Shown: positions 34,018 to 42,639 of the stretch, in pieces | Position numbering within the stretch: position 1 is the stretch's first letter | How the letters are laid out: each line of letters begins with the position of its first letter | Origin: Chitinophaga lutea | Lineage (GTDB): Bacteria; Bacteroidota; Bacteroidia; Chitinophagales; Chitinophagaceae | Reading direction: 5' to 3' | Assembly (NCBI RefSeq): GCF_003813775.1 | Contig: NZ_RPDH01000001.1 | Location: forward strand, 248,001-312,000 | Length of the DNA: 64,000 bases | Program-made: the position numbers and the translations under genes | Notes under the pieces: generated by a model | What the model was told of the DNA's origin: nothing | Seen by the model: the letters and a program-made list of their open reading frames with translations, nothing else | Databases searched by the model: none

Positions 34018-35034
34018 ATGGACAGTAAAACAACCGTGACCGGATACGCGGTCAAAGCGCCCAAAGGTCAACTGGAGCCGTTTACGTACGAGCTTCCCGA
34101 AATCGGCAAAGAGCAGGTAGATATCAGGGTGGCATATTGCGGCCTTTGTTATTCCGATGTGAATATGATCAATAACGACTGGGGCACCACCCATTACCCG
34201 CTGGTGCCCGGTCATGAAATGGTGGGCGAGGTAATCCGCACCGGCAGTGAAGCAAAAGGTGTAAAGGTGGGCGACAAGGTGGGCATGGGCTGGTTTTCCG
34301 CCTCGTGCATGCATTGTCCCCAATGCATGAGCGGGCAGCACCACTTCTGTGCCGACGCAGAACAAACGATCGTGGGGCGGCACGGCGGCTTCGCCGATAT
34401 CGTCCGCGGCCACTGGTCGTGGGCCATTCCCCTTCCCGCCGGCATCGACCTGGCAAAGGCCGGTCCCTTGCTCTGCGGCGGCATTACCGTGTTTAACCCG
34501 ATCATCGCGGCCGGTGTGAAGCCTACAGACAAAGTGGGCGTCATCGGCATCGGTGGCCTCGGGCACCTGGCTATCCGCTTCCTGCGCCATTGGGGCTGTG
34601 AAGTAACGGCCTTCAGTTCCAACAAATCGAAGCACGACGAAATCAGGGAGATGGGCGCCACACGCGTGATCGATTCCACCAATGCCGATGACCTGCAAGC
34701 CGTCAAAGGGCAGCTGAATTTTATCCTCAGCACCGTGAATGTGCCGCTGGACTGGGAGCGCTACCTAAACTGCCTTGCGCTGAAAGGAGAACTGCACACC
34801 GTTGGCGTGGTACTGGAGCCGATGAGCATCCCGGCTTTCAGTCTCATCAACGGCGAAAAAAAAGTAGCCGGCAGCCCGAGCGCCAGCCCCGCTGTGATCA
34901 AAACCATGCTGGATTTTTGTGTACGGCACCAGATCTATCCCACGGTAGAAGAGTTCCCCATGGAACGGGTGAATGAGGCGATTAAACACCTGACGGAAGG
35001 GAAAGCGCGATACAGGGTGGTGCTGAAGAACTGA
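34018..35034 (+). CDS. NAD(P)-dependent zinc alcohol dehydrogenase (CAD/YahK-like)
   Basis: A 338-residue medium-chain dehydrogenase of the cinnamyl alcohol dehydrogenase group, which reduces aldehydes or oxidises primary alcohols. Catalytic zinc ligands are Cys44 (CGLCYSD) and His66-Glu67 (PGHE); structural zinc uses Cys97, Cys100, Cys103 and Cys111. The dinucleotide fold is GIGGLGHLAIRF, followed by SSNKSKHDE, which indicates NADPH preference as in YahK. An AraC regulator lies just upstream. A related but distinct zinc dehydrogenase (LgoD-like) is at 18166-19128. It has no other partner. Confidence 0.9.
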   Translation: MDSKTTVTGYAVKAPKGQLEPFTYELPEIGKEQVDIRVAYCGLCYSDVNMINNDWGTTHYPLVPGHEMVGEVIRTGSEAKGVKVGDKVGMGWFSASCMHCPQCMSGQHHFCADAEQTIVGRHGGFADIVRGHWSWAIPLPAGIDLAKAGPLLCGGITVFNPIIAAGVKPTDKVGVIGIGGLGHLAIRFLRHWGCEVTAFSSNKSKHDEIREMGATRVIDSTNADDLQAVKGQLNFILSTVNVPLDWERYLNCLALKGELHTVGVVLEPMSIPAFSLINGEKKVAGSPSASPAVIKTMLDFCVRHQIYPTVEEFPMERVNEAIKHLTEGKARYRVVLKN

Positions 35035-35048
35035 AGCTGTGCGATGAC

Positions 35049-35077
35049 AAAAAAAGCCCGGGCAGAATTACCCGGGC
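35049..35077 (-). terminator. Terminator of the sugar-oxidation operon
   Basis: On the minus strand a 7-bp stem GCCCGGG/CCCGGGC with an 8-base loop is followed by seven T (the A-run at 35049-35055). It lies 28 bases after the Gfo/Idh/MocA stop. Confidence 0.88.
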
Positions 35078-35104
35078 ATGGCATGCTTACACTTAAACTT
35101 TACG

Positions 35105-36235
35105 TTATGATTGAAAAGTAAACAAAGGTAACGGCAGAATGGCACCACCCTGTTTGGCAGACTCATGCGCCAGAATGCCCACGCAGGTGATGTTGGCGGA
35201 CTGCGCCGCATTCGGGTACGGCTGCGTTCCTTTCACCAGTGCGTCGATGAACGCATGTACCAGGTGCGGATGCGAACCGCCGTGCCCGGCGCCCTGGGTA
35301 AATGAAAGGTGCTGATGATCGTCCGCGTCGTATACGCCCTGCCGGGTGAAACGCTGAATGGGTTCAGGTAGCAGGTGCGCATAGTCCGGGCATTCCGTTT
35401 CCTGCGGTATTTCCGGCTCCGGCTTTTTAGCGGTATGTACTACCAGCGGCTGCCCTTCGATCAGGGGCCATTCCACGGACTTTTTGGAACCATACACTTC
35501 AAAACTCTCGCGGTACTGCCTGGCTACATCGAACAGGGAGCGGTACACATGCGCACAGAGGTCTGAATTCCGGAGTTTGATATGGGTGGTTTCCACCGCG
35601 TACGGAGAATTATAATGCTGTTGCAAATCTTCCCGGATGGTGCCCGAGCCGAGGCAGCTGACATATTCCGCCTCGCCGCGCATCAGTCCAAGTACCGGCC
35701 CCACACAATGGGTGGCATAATACATCGGCGGCAGGCCCGGCCAGTAATTCGGCCAGCCGTCCATATCCTGCTGGTGGCTCGCTTTCAGGAACTGCAGTTT
35801 GCCCAGTTCTCCCTTTTCGTGCAGTTCTTTCATGAAGAGGAACTCGCGGGCATACACCACCGTTTCCATCATCATATATGTGAGGCCTTTTTCTTTGGTG
35901 AGGCGTACGATCTCTTCACATTCTTCAATGGTGGTAGCCATGGGAACCGTGCAGGCCACGTGTTTGCCGGCTTTCAGGGCTTTGATCGACTGTATGCCGT
36001 GATCGGGGATGGGAGTGTTGATGTGCACGGCATCGATTTCCGGATCCTGCAGCAGGGCGTCGTAATCCGTGTATCTTTTCGCGATACCGAAAGCATCCCC
36101 CACTTCGTTCAGCCGTTTTTCATTCCGCTGGCAGATGGCCACCAGCCGGGCGTTGGGGTAATGCTGGTAGATGGGGATGAATTCAGCGCCAAACCCCAGG
36201 CCCACGATCGCCACGTTGATTTTTTTATCGCTCAT
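35105..36235 (-). CDS. Gfo/Idh/MocA-family oxidoreductase
   Basis: A 376-residue NAD(P)-dependent sugar dehydrogenase. The N-terminal Rossmann fold has VAIVGLGFGAEF and the strand AVHINTPIPDH. The second-strand GKHVACTVPMA is the place of the family EKP motif, here TVP, so the usual catalytic Lys is missing at that point; KASHQQDMDGWPNYW and the ATHCVG histidine follow where substrate residues are expected. Members oxidise or reduce sugars at C2 or C3, or hydrolyse glycosides by an oxidative route. It overlaps the epimerase gene by 11 bases, indicating translational coupling. No signal peptide is present, so it is cytosolic. Confidence 0.87.
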   Translation of the reverse strand: MSDKKINVAIVGLGFGAEFIPIYQHYPNARLVAICQRNEKRLNEVGDAFGIAKRYTDYDALLQDPEIDAVHINTPIPDHGIQSIKALKAGKHVACTVPMATTIEECEEIVRLTKEKGLTYMMMETVVYAREFLFMKELHEKGELGKLQFLKASHQQDMDGWPNYWPGLPPMYYATHCVGPVLGLMRGEAEYVSCLGSGTIREDLQQHYNSPYAVETTHIKLRNSDLCAHVYRSLFDVARQYRESFEVYGSKKSVEWPLIEGQPLVVHTAKKPEPEIPQETECPDYAHLLPEPIQRFTRQGVYDADDHQHLSFTQGAGHGGSHPHLVHAFIDALVKGTQPYPNAAQSANITCVGILAHESAKQGGAILPLPLFTFQS

Positions 36236-37091
36236 ATCTTAACAATTGATGTAAAAAACGGTATCCTTCCTCAGCGAATGCATCCTGCGTTTCCGCAAAC
36301 GACCGCCAGATGCAGACAGCGCCGGCCAGTTCCTTTATATCGGGTGTAAAACTTTCTATGCTCACTACGCCCCTGTAGCCGATGGTATCGAGGCCTTTTT
36401 TGAAATCCTGCCAGGGCGTTTGGCCGGTGCCCGGCACGCCCCGGTAGTTTTCCGCCACCTGTACATGCAACAGTTTGGGGCCGGCCAGTTCTATGGCGGC
36501 GGAGAGGCTGCGTTCCTCCAGCGCCATGTGGAAGCCATCGAGCAGGATGCCTGCGGCGGCGTGATTGATGTCTGTAACCAGGCGGTGCACATCCGCAGCC
36601 GTGTTCACGAGATCGGACTCAAAACGGTTGAGCGGCTCCAGGGCGATGGACACGCCGTGCGCCTGTGCGTCTGCGCAAACGCGCTGCAGATTTTTCACCG
36701 CCAGATCCCATTCTCTTTTCCGCTCTTCCGGCGGCAGCATCCGCGTTTTACCTACGGCGGAATACATGGGGCCGGCGAGGAACCCTGCTCCTACTGCGTT
36801 GCAGAGTGCAAAACAGTCCCGGATGTAGGTGAAGCAGTTTTCATTCACGGCCGGGTCTGTATGCGTAAGGTCGCGGGTGGGCCCAAACGCTCCGCAAACC
36901 ACGGCTTTCAGGCCATTGGCGTCCAGTGCGCGGGCCACTTCAGCGCCGTCGATCTGCTCGGGGTATTCGGCGGGGATTTCCACCACATCGTATCCCATCG
37001 CTTTTATTTTCGGAAAAAGCGCGATGGTGGCAGTCGTAAAAGGTGACGTCCATAACCAGGTGCTTACGCCCAGGCTGATCTGTTGCTGCAT
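36225..37091 (-). CDS. Sugar phosphate isomerase/epimerase (D-psicose/D-tagatose 3-epimerase-like TIM barrel)
   Basis: A 288-residue xylose-isomerase-like TIM barrel. The four metal ligands of the 3-epimerase group are recognisable in order: Glu in IALEPLNRFE, Asp in ILLDGFHMALEE, His in LHVQVAENYRG, and Glu in VVSIESF. The protein is likely cytosolic (no signal). It sits between the multidomain lipoprotein (121-base gap) and the Gfo/Idh/MocA gene (overlap), so it may interconvert oxidised or keto sugars. Alternatives such as an inosose isomerase have the same fold. Confidence 0.88.
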   Translation of the reverse strand: MQQQISLGVSTWLWTSPFTTATIALFPKIKAMGYDVVEIPAEYPEQIDGAEVARALDANGLKAVVCGAFGPTRDLTHTDPAVNENCFTYIRDCFALCNAVGAGFLAGPMYSAVGKTRMLPPEERKREWDLAVKNLQRVCADAQAHGVSIALEPLNRFESDLVNTAADVHRLVTDINHAAAGILLDGFHMALEERSLSAAIELAGPKLLHVQVAENYRGVPGTGQTPWQDFKKGLDTIGYRGVVSIESFTPDIKELAGAVCIWRSFAETQDAFAEEGYRFLHQLLRYER

Positions 37092-37212
37092 GTAGAATTA
37101 TATTTTGCATCACTTCCATCACATGAATGTTGCAGCAGAATTATCTTTCTGTACACTTCCATCATAACGTTCATGACGTCGTTTTATATGGCATTCCCTG
37201 CGGTATGGCGCG

Positions 37213-40200
37213 TTATTTTTTCGGCACCACCTTCATCACCCCGTTCATGATCGACCAGTGGCCGGGGAATGTGCAGACAAACGGGTAATCGCCTGTTTGC
37301 GCGGGGGCGGTGAAACGAAGCGTTACCGTTTCTTCCGGGTTCACCAGCCGCGTGGAGAACAATACATCCGGCACCGAAGGCACGTATTGCATTTCCGCAC
37401 CGCCCGGCTGCGCGGCGAGTTTATCGGCCGCCTTCCCTACCACCGCCAATGCGCCGGGGCGGGTGATCACCAGGTTATGCTGCATGAAGTCCGGGTTTTC
37501 AAATTTGATCTCGACAGGTTTGCCCGCTTCCACGGTGAAGGTCTTCACATCGTATTTCATTTCATTTTTGATCACCCTGATGTGTATCAGCGTAGCATCG
37601 GCTGCGGCCGCGCCGGGCTCATCCGTTGCCGGTTTGTTGAGGTAAGCGCGCACAAACGTTTCCGCCATGCCCGCATCTCCAAACAACCGGGCGGAACCAC
37701 CGCGCGCTATTTTCTCCACTTCGTACCGCCAGTTGCCGGCCAGGGGAATGCGCTGCGTGCCGTTTTGCAGGTACAGATCGGCCGGTTGACCGTAAATGCC
37801 GCCGTCGTTACCCGTATCTTCCATGCGCACGGCAATGACGTTTTTACCCGGTTTCAGCACGCCTGCCGGTATTTTGTATTTGCGGGGCAGGCTCCACTTA
37901 CGTTCCGTTTTCCCGACAGATACGCCGTTTATAAATGTTTCGTCCGAATCATCGATGGGGCCAAGCGACAACATCACTTCTTTACCGGGCGCCGCTACGT
38001 CGACCGTTTTACGAAACCACACCACGCCATCCATTTCGAGCCCCGCGTTTTCGATGGTGGAAGGGAGTTTCATTTCCTTCCAGGCAGCATCGTCGAAACC
38101 AGCAGCAGCACGGTTCACGGCAGCAGGTTCCACGGGCTGATATCCCGGATGCGCCGCCATGAAGGCATCGATAAATCCTTTGCGATGGCGGTTAGCAGCG
38201 GCATACAACGCTTTGCCCAACCAGTCGTCTTTTTTCACCGCTTCTTCGTTGCTGATGACATACAAAGCTTTGCCCAACTGTTCGGACGGTCCGGTTTCCG
38301 TGAGCGACACCAAAGCGGCGAGGCGGGTATTCGGGTCGGCATCTTTCAGTATCCCGCTGTTCAGTATCTGTGCCTCCGTCCAGTCGTATTTGGACAGTAT
38401 CTGGATGGCGGCTTTTCTCACCGCGGGATGCTGGTGTTTGAGCGCGGCTGTCACGGCTTCGTTTTTCGCCGCGGCACCCAGCCCGTCGATTGCCCAGAGT
38501 GCGTGCAATGCGGCCGGCATGTCTTTTCTCGTCAGGGCTTCCAGTTCAGGCAATAGGTCTTTATTGTTACGTTCTACCAATAGCCGCTGTGCGGTAAGCC
38601 GCCAGAACATGTTATCGTTGTCCAGCGCAGCCAGTAAACCTGCCGGCTCCTTTTTATCGAGTGTCGGATAGTTGACCTTTTTTGCTTTTTTGCTGACCAC
38701 GCGCCAGATACGGCCATGGCTTTTATCCCTCAACGGATTTTCATAAGCGTTGCCTTTGCCGTTGGTAGCCGCGTAACCGCCGCGTTCCGGCGTGGGCGTG
38801 GGGTTGTGCTGAATGATGAAATTGTACCAGTCGAGCACCCACACTGCCCCATCCGGCCCCGGTTTCGCCTCTACGGGCGACACCCATTCATCCGCGCTGG
38901 CAAACAGGTTCCAGCCGTCCCTCTCCTTAAAACCGGCACCATCCTTTTCTATACGGGCGGAATGCACCAGGTGCCCGGTGGGCTCACATACGAATGCGAT
39001 GCGGTTCCAGTACTCTTCCGGGAAATTGCGGGCGGTGTAAAAGCTGTGGCCGGCAGCAGCCGTGAAGCCACCAAATACATCCACCTGCCGCACGTGCTGT
39101 GTAATGGGATGCATGGCATAGTGACCGTCTATCTTGCTGCTGCCGCCGGCGTTGATCCCTTCCACACCCTGCAGCGCCTTATTGGGGATGCCCATAAATA
39201 CGCTGTGCGTGTTGTTGGCCGTCGAGCCGAATATGTCATTGTTCTCTGTGAAACCCAATCCCCACGTGTTATTGCTGGTGGAGGTCATAAATTCGAAGGA
39301 AGAAACGTCGGGTGCAAAGCGGTAAAAACCCTGGCTGAAGGTGAACGGCACTCCGCCGATGGCACCTTTGAAACCGGAATAACCTACCGTTCCCCAGATG
39401 TGATTATCGATGCCGTAGCGCAGGTTGGAAGGGCCGGCGTGCGTATCGAAAGTTCCCCAACCATCGATGATCACTTTGCGGATGTCCGACTTACCGTCGC
39501 CCGTCGTGTCTTTCAGGAAAAGGAAATGCGGCGCCTGCGACACGATGATGCCGCCGTCGTGAAACACGAGGCTGGTCGGAATGTTCAGCTTGTCGGCAAA
39601 TACCGTGAAGCGATCGGCCCGGCCATCACCGTCGGTGTCTTCACATATCTTGATGCGGTCGTCTCCCTCCCCTTTTTCGTCGCGCACGGTGTTCGGATAA
39701 TCGACGGTTTCGATCACCCAAAGACGGCCTTTCTCGTCCCAATCCATCGCAATGGGATTGATGATATCCGGCTCCGATGCGAACAGCTCCAGATCGAAGC
39801 CCGGCGGCACCTGTATAAGTTTGGCCGATGCCTCCGGTGAAAGCGGCTCCTGGAATTGCGGAGGGGGCTCCCTTTTTTCGTAGTTCGGGATATTGGCCTC
39901 ATCGCGGTACACCAGCTTCGGCAGGGAGGCGCGGTACGGCTCCCAGAGGGATTTCACTTTATCGCCCACCGCCCATACAATCCCTGCCTTCAGCAGGGCA
40001 TGAAAACCTGGATTGTTCCAGGTACGCTCATCGTGGCCGTAGGCTGTATAAAACACACGTCCTTTGCCGTATTCTTTCACCCAAGTCCAGGGCTCGCGGC
40101 GCTGGCTGTCAACCCGCTCCATCAAGACGGTGCGGTCGTTGCTCAGTTTGTCGTGCACATATGTTTCGTCCCAGGTCGCAAATTCCTTCAGCGACTGGGT

Positions 40201-40653
40201 AACGGGATGCGTTTTATGGGTGATCACCGCGGTAAAAGAATCCGTGCCGTGTTTGAGAAACTGGCCACCCACCATGTCAACAAAAGCGGAAGAGTTGCGG
40301 AAGCAGTAGCTGGCACAGTGAACGGGAATAAACCCTTTACCGGACCTGACGAACTCCAGCAGCGCCGCTTCCTGCGGGGCAGAGATCGAGTCATGGTTGG
40401 CATACAGCAACAGGCCGTCGTATTGCGCCAGGTTTGTGCTGTTGAGATCATCCGGGTTATCGGTATACGTCAGCTGGATACCTTCGGTAGCCAGTGCGGA
40501 AGCCAGCATCGGCATATATAATGCGCTGTTGTGGTGCTCGCTGTTATGCCCCAGGAAAAGGATCTCGATTTTGCGCGGCGCATCTTGCCGGCATGCTGCC
40601 ATAAAAAAGCAGCATGCTGACAAGAATAAGTAAACGTGGAATTTTCTGTTCAT
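37213..40653 (-). CDS. Multidomain oxidoreductase lipoprotein: ThuA + PVC-type dehydrogenase propeller + HEAT + beta-sandwich + azurin-like cupredoxin
   Basis: An 1146-residue lipoprotein (Cys21 in FMAAC). Residues about 29-235 are a ThuA domain (EILFLGHNSEHH). About 270-640 is a PVC-type dehydrogenase propeller related to PQQ sugar dehydrogenases (QVPPGFDLELFASEPDI, KGRLWVIETVDYP), with calcium-like loops DTDGDGRAD and DTTGDGKSD. About 655-800 is an armadillo/HEAT stretch. About 835-990 is a beta-sandwich like the glycosidase sugar-binding domain. The last 110 residues are a type 1 copper domain with His1059, Cys1127, His1132 and Met1136; the Cys-x4-His-x3-Met spacing matches azurin. I infer oxidation of a sugar with electrons passed to copper. 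It lacks the CxxCH haem site that other PVC-type proteins carry. First gene of the operon. Confidence 0.88.
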   Translation of the reverse strand: MNRKFHVYLFLSACCFFMAACRQDAPRKIEILFLGHNSEHHNSALYMPMLASALATEGIQLTYTDNPDDLNSTNLAQYDGLLLYANHDSISAPQEAALLEFVRSGKGFIPVHCASYCFRNSSAFVDMVGGQFLKHGTDSFTAVITHKTHPVTQSLKEFATWDETYVHDKLSNDRTVLMERVDSQRREPWTWVKEYGKGRVFYTAYGHDERTWNNPGFHALLKAGIVWAVGDKVKSLWEPYRASLPKLVYRDEANIPNYEKREPPPQFQEPLSPEASAKLIQVPPGFDLELFASEPDIINPIAMDWDEKGRLWVIETVDYPNTVRDEKGEGDDRIKICEDTDGDGRADRFTVFADKLNIPTSLVFHDGGIIVSQAPHFLFLKDTTGDGKSDIRKVIIDGWGTFDTHAGPSNLRYGIDNHIWGTVGYSGFKGAIGGVPFTFSQGFYRFAPDVSSFEFMTSTSNNTWGLGFTENNDIFGSTANNTHSVFMGIPNKALQGVEGINAGGSSKIDGHYAMHPITQHVRQVDVFGGFTAAAGHSFYTARNFPEEYWNRIAFVCEPTGHLVHSARIEKDGAGFKERDGWNLFASADEWVSPVEAKPGPDGAVWVLDWYNFIIQHNPTPTPERGGYAATNGKGNAYENPLRDKSHGRIWRVVSKKAKKVNYPTLDKKEPAGLLAALDNDNMFWRLTAQRLLVERNNKDLLPELEALTRKDMPAALHALWAIDGLGAAAKNEAVTAALKHQHPAVRKAAIQILSKYDWTEAQILNSGILKDADPNTRLAALVSLTETGPSEQLGKALYVISNEEAVKKDDWLGKALYAAANRHRKGFIDAFMAAHPGYQPVEPAAVNRAAAGFDDAAWKEMKLPSTIENAGLEMDGVVWFRKTVDVAAPGKEVMLSLGPIDDSDETFINGVSVGKTERKWSLPRKYKIPAGVLKPGKNVIAVRMEDTGNDGGIYGQPADLYLQNGTQRIPLAGNWRYEVEKIARGGSARLFGDAGMAETFVRAYLNKPATDEPGAAAADATLIHIRVIKNEMKYDVKTFTVEAGKPVEIKFENPDFMQHNLVITRPGALAVVGKAADKLAAQPGGAEMQYVPSVPDVLFSTRLVNPEETVTLRFTAPAQTGDYPFVCTFPGHWSIMNGVMKVVPKK

Positions 40654-40733
40654 AAGAAAGAACGAATGATATAACGAATATCCGGAAATTCGTTTCTGCA
40701 GCTTTCCTTAATATTGCCAGATTTTGACTATAT

Positions 40734-40774
40734 TTTATCATAAATCAGACCACAACCTCCATTCTTATGATAAA
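40734..40774. promoter_or_regulatory. Paired TTATSATAA half-sites, candidate AraC operator
   Basis: TTTATCATAA (40734-40743) and its exact reverse complement TTATGATAAA (40765-40774) lie 31 bases apart, about three helical turns, in the 139-base gap between the AraC gene and the divergent oxidoreductase operon. Confidence 0.5.
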
Positions 40775-40792
40775 TGAAAAGAACTACCGGTC

Positions 40793-41665
40793 ATGAAAGC
40801 TGCATTGCAAAAATCACCGATCTCGGCCGACAGGGTGTTTGAAGCCAAGATGCTGAAGGAACCGCATTTCGATCCCAACTGGCATTTTCACCCGGAGTAC
40901 CAGCTGTTTGTGGTATTGAGAGGTACCGGCACGCGTTTTACCGGAGATCATCTGGCGCCGTTCCGGCAGGGGGATTTTGTACTCACTGGGCCCAACCTGC
41001 CGCATATGTGGCAAAGCGACCCGGAATACTTCGAAGGCAATAAAGATTTATGGACGGAAGGCATCGTTGTGTACCTGCCGGAAGACTTCCTGGGGAATGG
41101 TTTCCTCGAAAAAAAAGAGGCCTGGCAGATGCGGCAATTGCTGACCAGGAGCAGCCAGGGAATTGAATTCTACGGCAACACCAACCAGCAGGCCACATTA
41201 TTGATGCAGCAGATATTGCTGCAGCATGATTTCGGCAGGATCTTGTCGCTATTGCAACTGCTCCACCTGTTGTCGCAATCCACCGAATGCCGGCAACTGG
41301 CCAGCGCCGGTTATACCAACCAGCTGAAAGCGTCAGACACGGAGCGGATGAACAGCGTGCATGCTTTTGTGATGAAAAACTTCCGCGAAAAGATCACCCT
41401 GGATGAAGTGGCTGCTATCGCCAATATGACGCCCACCTCCTTCAGCCGGTATTTCAAAACACATGCGAATAAAAACTTCTCGGATTTCCTGACCGAGATA
41501 CGCATCGGTTATGCCTGCAAACTGCTGATGGATGAAAATATAGATGTTGCCCAGGTATGCTACGACAGCGGGTTTTATACACTCTCCAACTTCAACAGGG
41601 CATTCCGTGAAATCACCGGCTATAATCCGCTGGCATACCGGAAGAAGTATATGGGTGCGGGATGA
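40793..41665 (+). CDS. AraC-family transcriptional regulator (cupin sensor), likely controller of the sugar-oxidation operon
   Basis: A 290-residue regulator with a cupin sensor (DPNWHFHPEYQLFVVLRGTG, then GDFVLTGPNLPHMW) and two HTH motifs (ITLDEVAAIANMTPTSFSRYF; VAQVCYDSGFYTLSNFNRAFRE). The sensor is of the same type as that at 17180-18043. It is divergent from the 37213-40653 operon with a paired inverted repeat between them, so it very likely regulates it in response to a sugar. Confidence 0.9.
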   Translation: MKAALQKSPISADRVFEAKMLKEPHFDPNWHFHPEYQLFVVLRGTGTRFTGDHLAPFRQGDFVLTGPNLPHMWQSDPEYFEGNKDLWTEGIVVYLPEDFLGNGFLEKKEAWQMRQLLTRSSQGIEFYGNTNQQATLLMQQILLQHDFGRILSLLQLLHLLSQSTECRQLASAGYTNQLKASDTERMNSVHAFVMKNFREKITLDEVAAIANMTPTSFSRYFKTHANKNFSDFLTEIRIGYACKLLMDENIDVAQVCYDSGFYTLSNFNRAFREITGYNPLAYRKKYMGAG

Positions 41666-41837
41666 GCGAAGCGATTCCATGCGCTGTATTGTTGTTTGAT
41701 ACCCAAACGTGCTGCCTTGCGCCGCAGATACGGATTATTCATCTTCACAAACGGATATTCTGCGTTCGGGGCCGTAAACGGGTAAATTAATTCGATATTA
41801 TTGCAGCACTGGCGATCATCGCTCAAATGCAAACTTC

Positions 41838-42539
41838 ATGAACAAGGTCATCCCGATTCTTCCCTGCGCGGATATAAAAACGCAGGCCGCATTCTACCAG
41901 CAGTTAGGTTTCGAAGTAAAGGGCCTCTACGTTTCCCCTAACCCGTACGCTGTTGTGCAATTCGGCGAAATCGAGCTTCACTTCTGGGGGAACAGAAAGC
42001 TGGTCCCTTCCGGAAACTCTTCGATGTGTTTCATCCGGGTGGATGATGTGGATGCCGTTAATGCATTATTTACAAACAACCTGAAAAAAAATTCCGGTAA
42101 AATTCCCCGTTCAGGATTTCCGAAAATCACCAAGGTCCGCGACCTGGTGGCCGACCGCAGGTTCACCCTGACAGACGTAGCCGGCAATACGTTTTTTGTG
42201 GGAACACCGGCAGCGGAAAACGCGGTTAACTTTTACCGCACGCTGGACGACGAGGTGTTTGCAAAAAAATTTGCGGTGCTGTACGACATTGTGTACTCTA
42301 AAGAAGCGCCGGAGATGGCTGCGGAAACATTACCGCGGTACGGGATACAGCTGGATTCGTTGAGCGAGCTCGATCGGGCGAAGTACCTGCTGGTGATGCT
42401 GGACATACAAATGGCCCTGAAGCAGCCGCTGGAAGAGGAAGCGCTCCAAAAGCTACTGGCCGCGCATACCGGCAGCGGAAGCGATTGGGCGAAAATCAAG
42501 GCAAAGTACCTCGAAATACTGCAGAGCAGGAATGACTGA
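41838..42539 (+). CDS. VOC-fold (glyoxalase/bleomycin-resistance-like) protein with helical extension
   Basis: A 233-residue protein. Residues about 1-125 are a single VOC domain (MNKVIPILPCADIKTQAAFYQQLGFE; VQFGEIELHFWG; TLTDVAGNTFFVG). The residues 126-233 are an all-helical extension (FYRTLDDEVFAKKFAVLYDIVYSKEAPEMA, then LLVMLDIQMALKQPLEEEALQKLL) that is not part of the usual fold; I do not know its function. Bleomycin-binding proteins bind drugs, while others act as dioxygenases or lyases, so the role is open. It stands alone before a strong terminator. Confidence 0.82.
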   Translation: MNKVIPILPCADIKTQAAFYQQLGFEVKGLYVSPNPYAVVQFGEIELHFWGNRKLVPSGNSSMCFIRVDDVDAVNALFTNNLKKNSGKIPRSGFPKITKVRDLVADRRFTLTDVAGNTFFVGTPAAENAVNFYRTLDDEVFAKKFAVLYDIVYSKEAPEMAAETLPRYGIQLDSLSELDRAKYLLVMLDIQMALKQPLEEEALQKLLAAHTGSGSDWAKIKAKYLEILQSRND

Positions 42540-42550
42540 CGATGCAGCTA

Positions 42551-42588
42551 AAAAAAGTTGAGCAACCTTCCGATTGCTCAACTTTTTT
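42551..42588 (+). terminator. Terminator after the VOC gene (also U-rich on minus strand)
   Basis: GTTGAGCAA/TTGCTCAAC (42557-42565 and 42574-42582), extended by flanking A6/T6, is a strong hairpin. The A-run before and the T-run after make it a bidirectional terminator that also serves the convergent minus-strand lipoprotein operon. Confidence 0.92.
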
Positions 42589-42639
42589 CATGACGGCCGG
42601 TACTGTTCAAAAGTCTTATGAAGCGGTGTTCGCACACCC

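Noticed and set aside
41620..41832. A 70-codon minus-strand frame between the AraC and VOC genes
   Set aside because: It overlaps the end of the AraC gene, has no domain, and runs into the region that should hold the VOC promoter.
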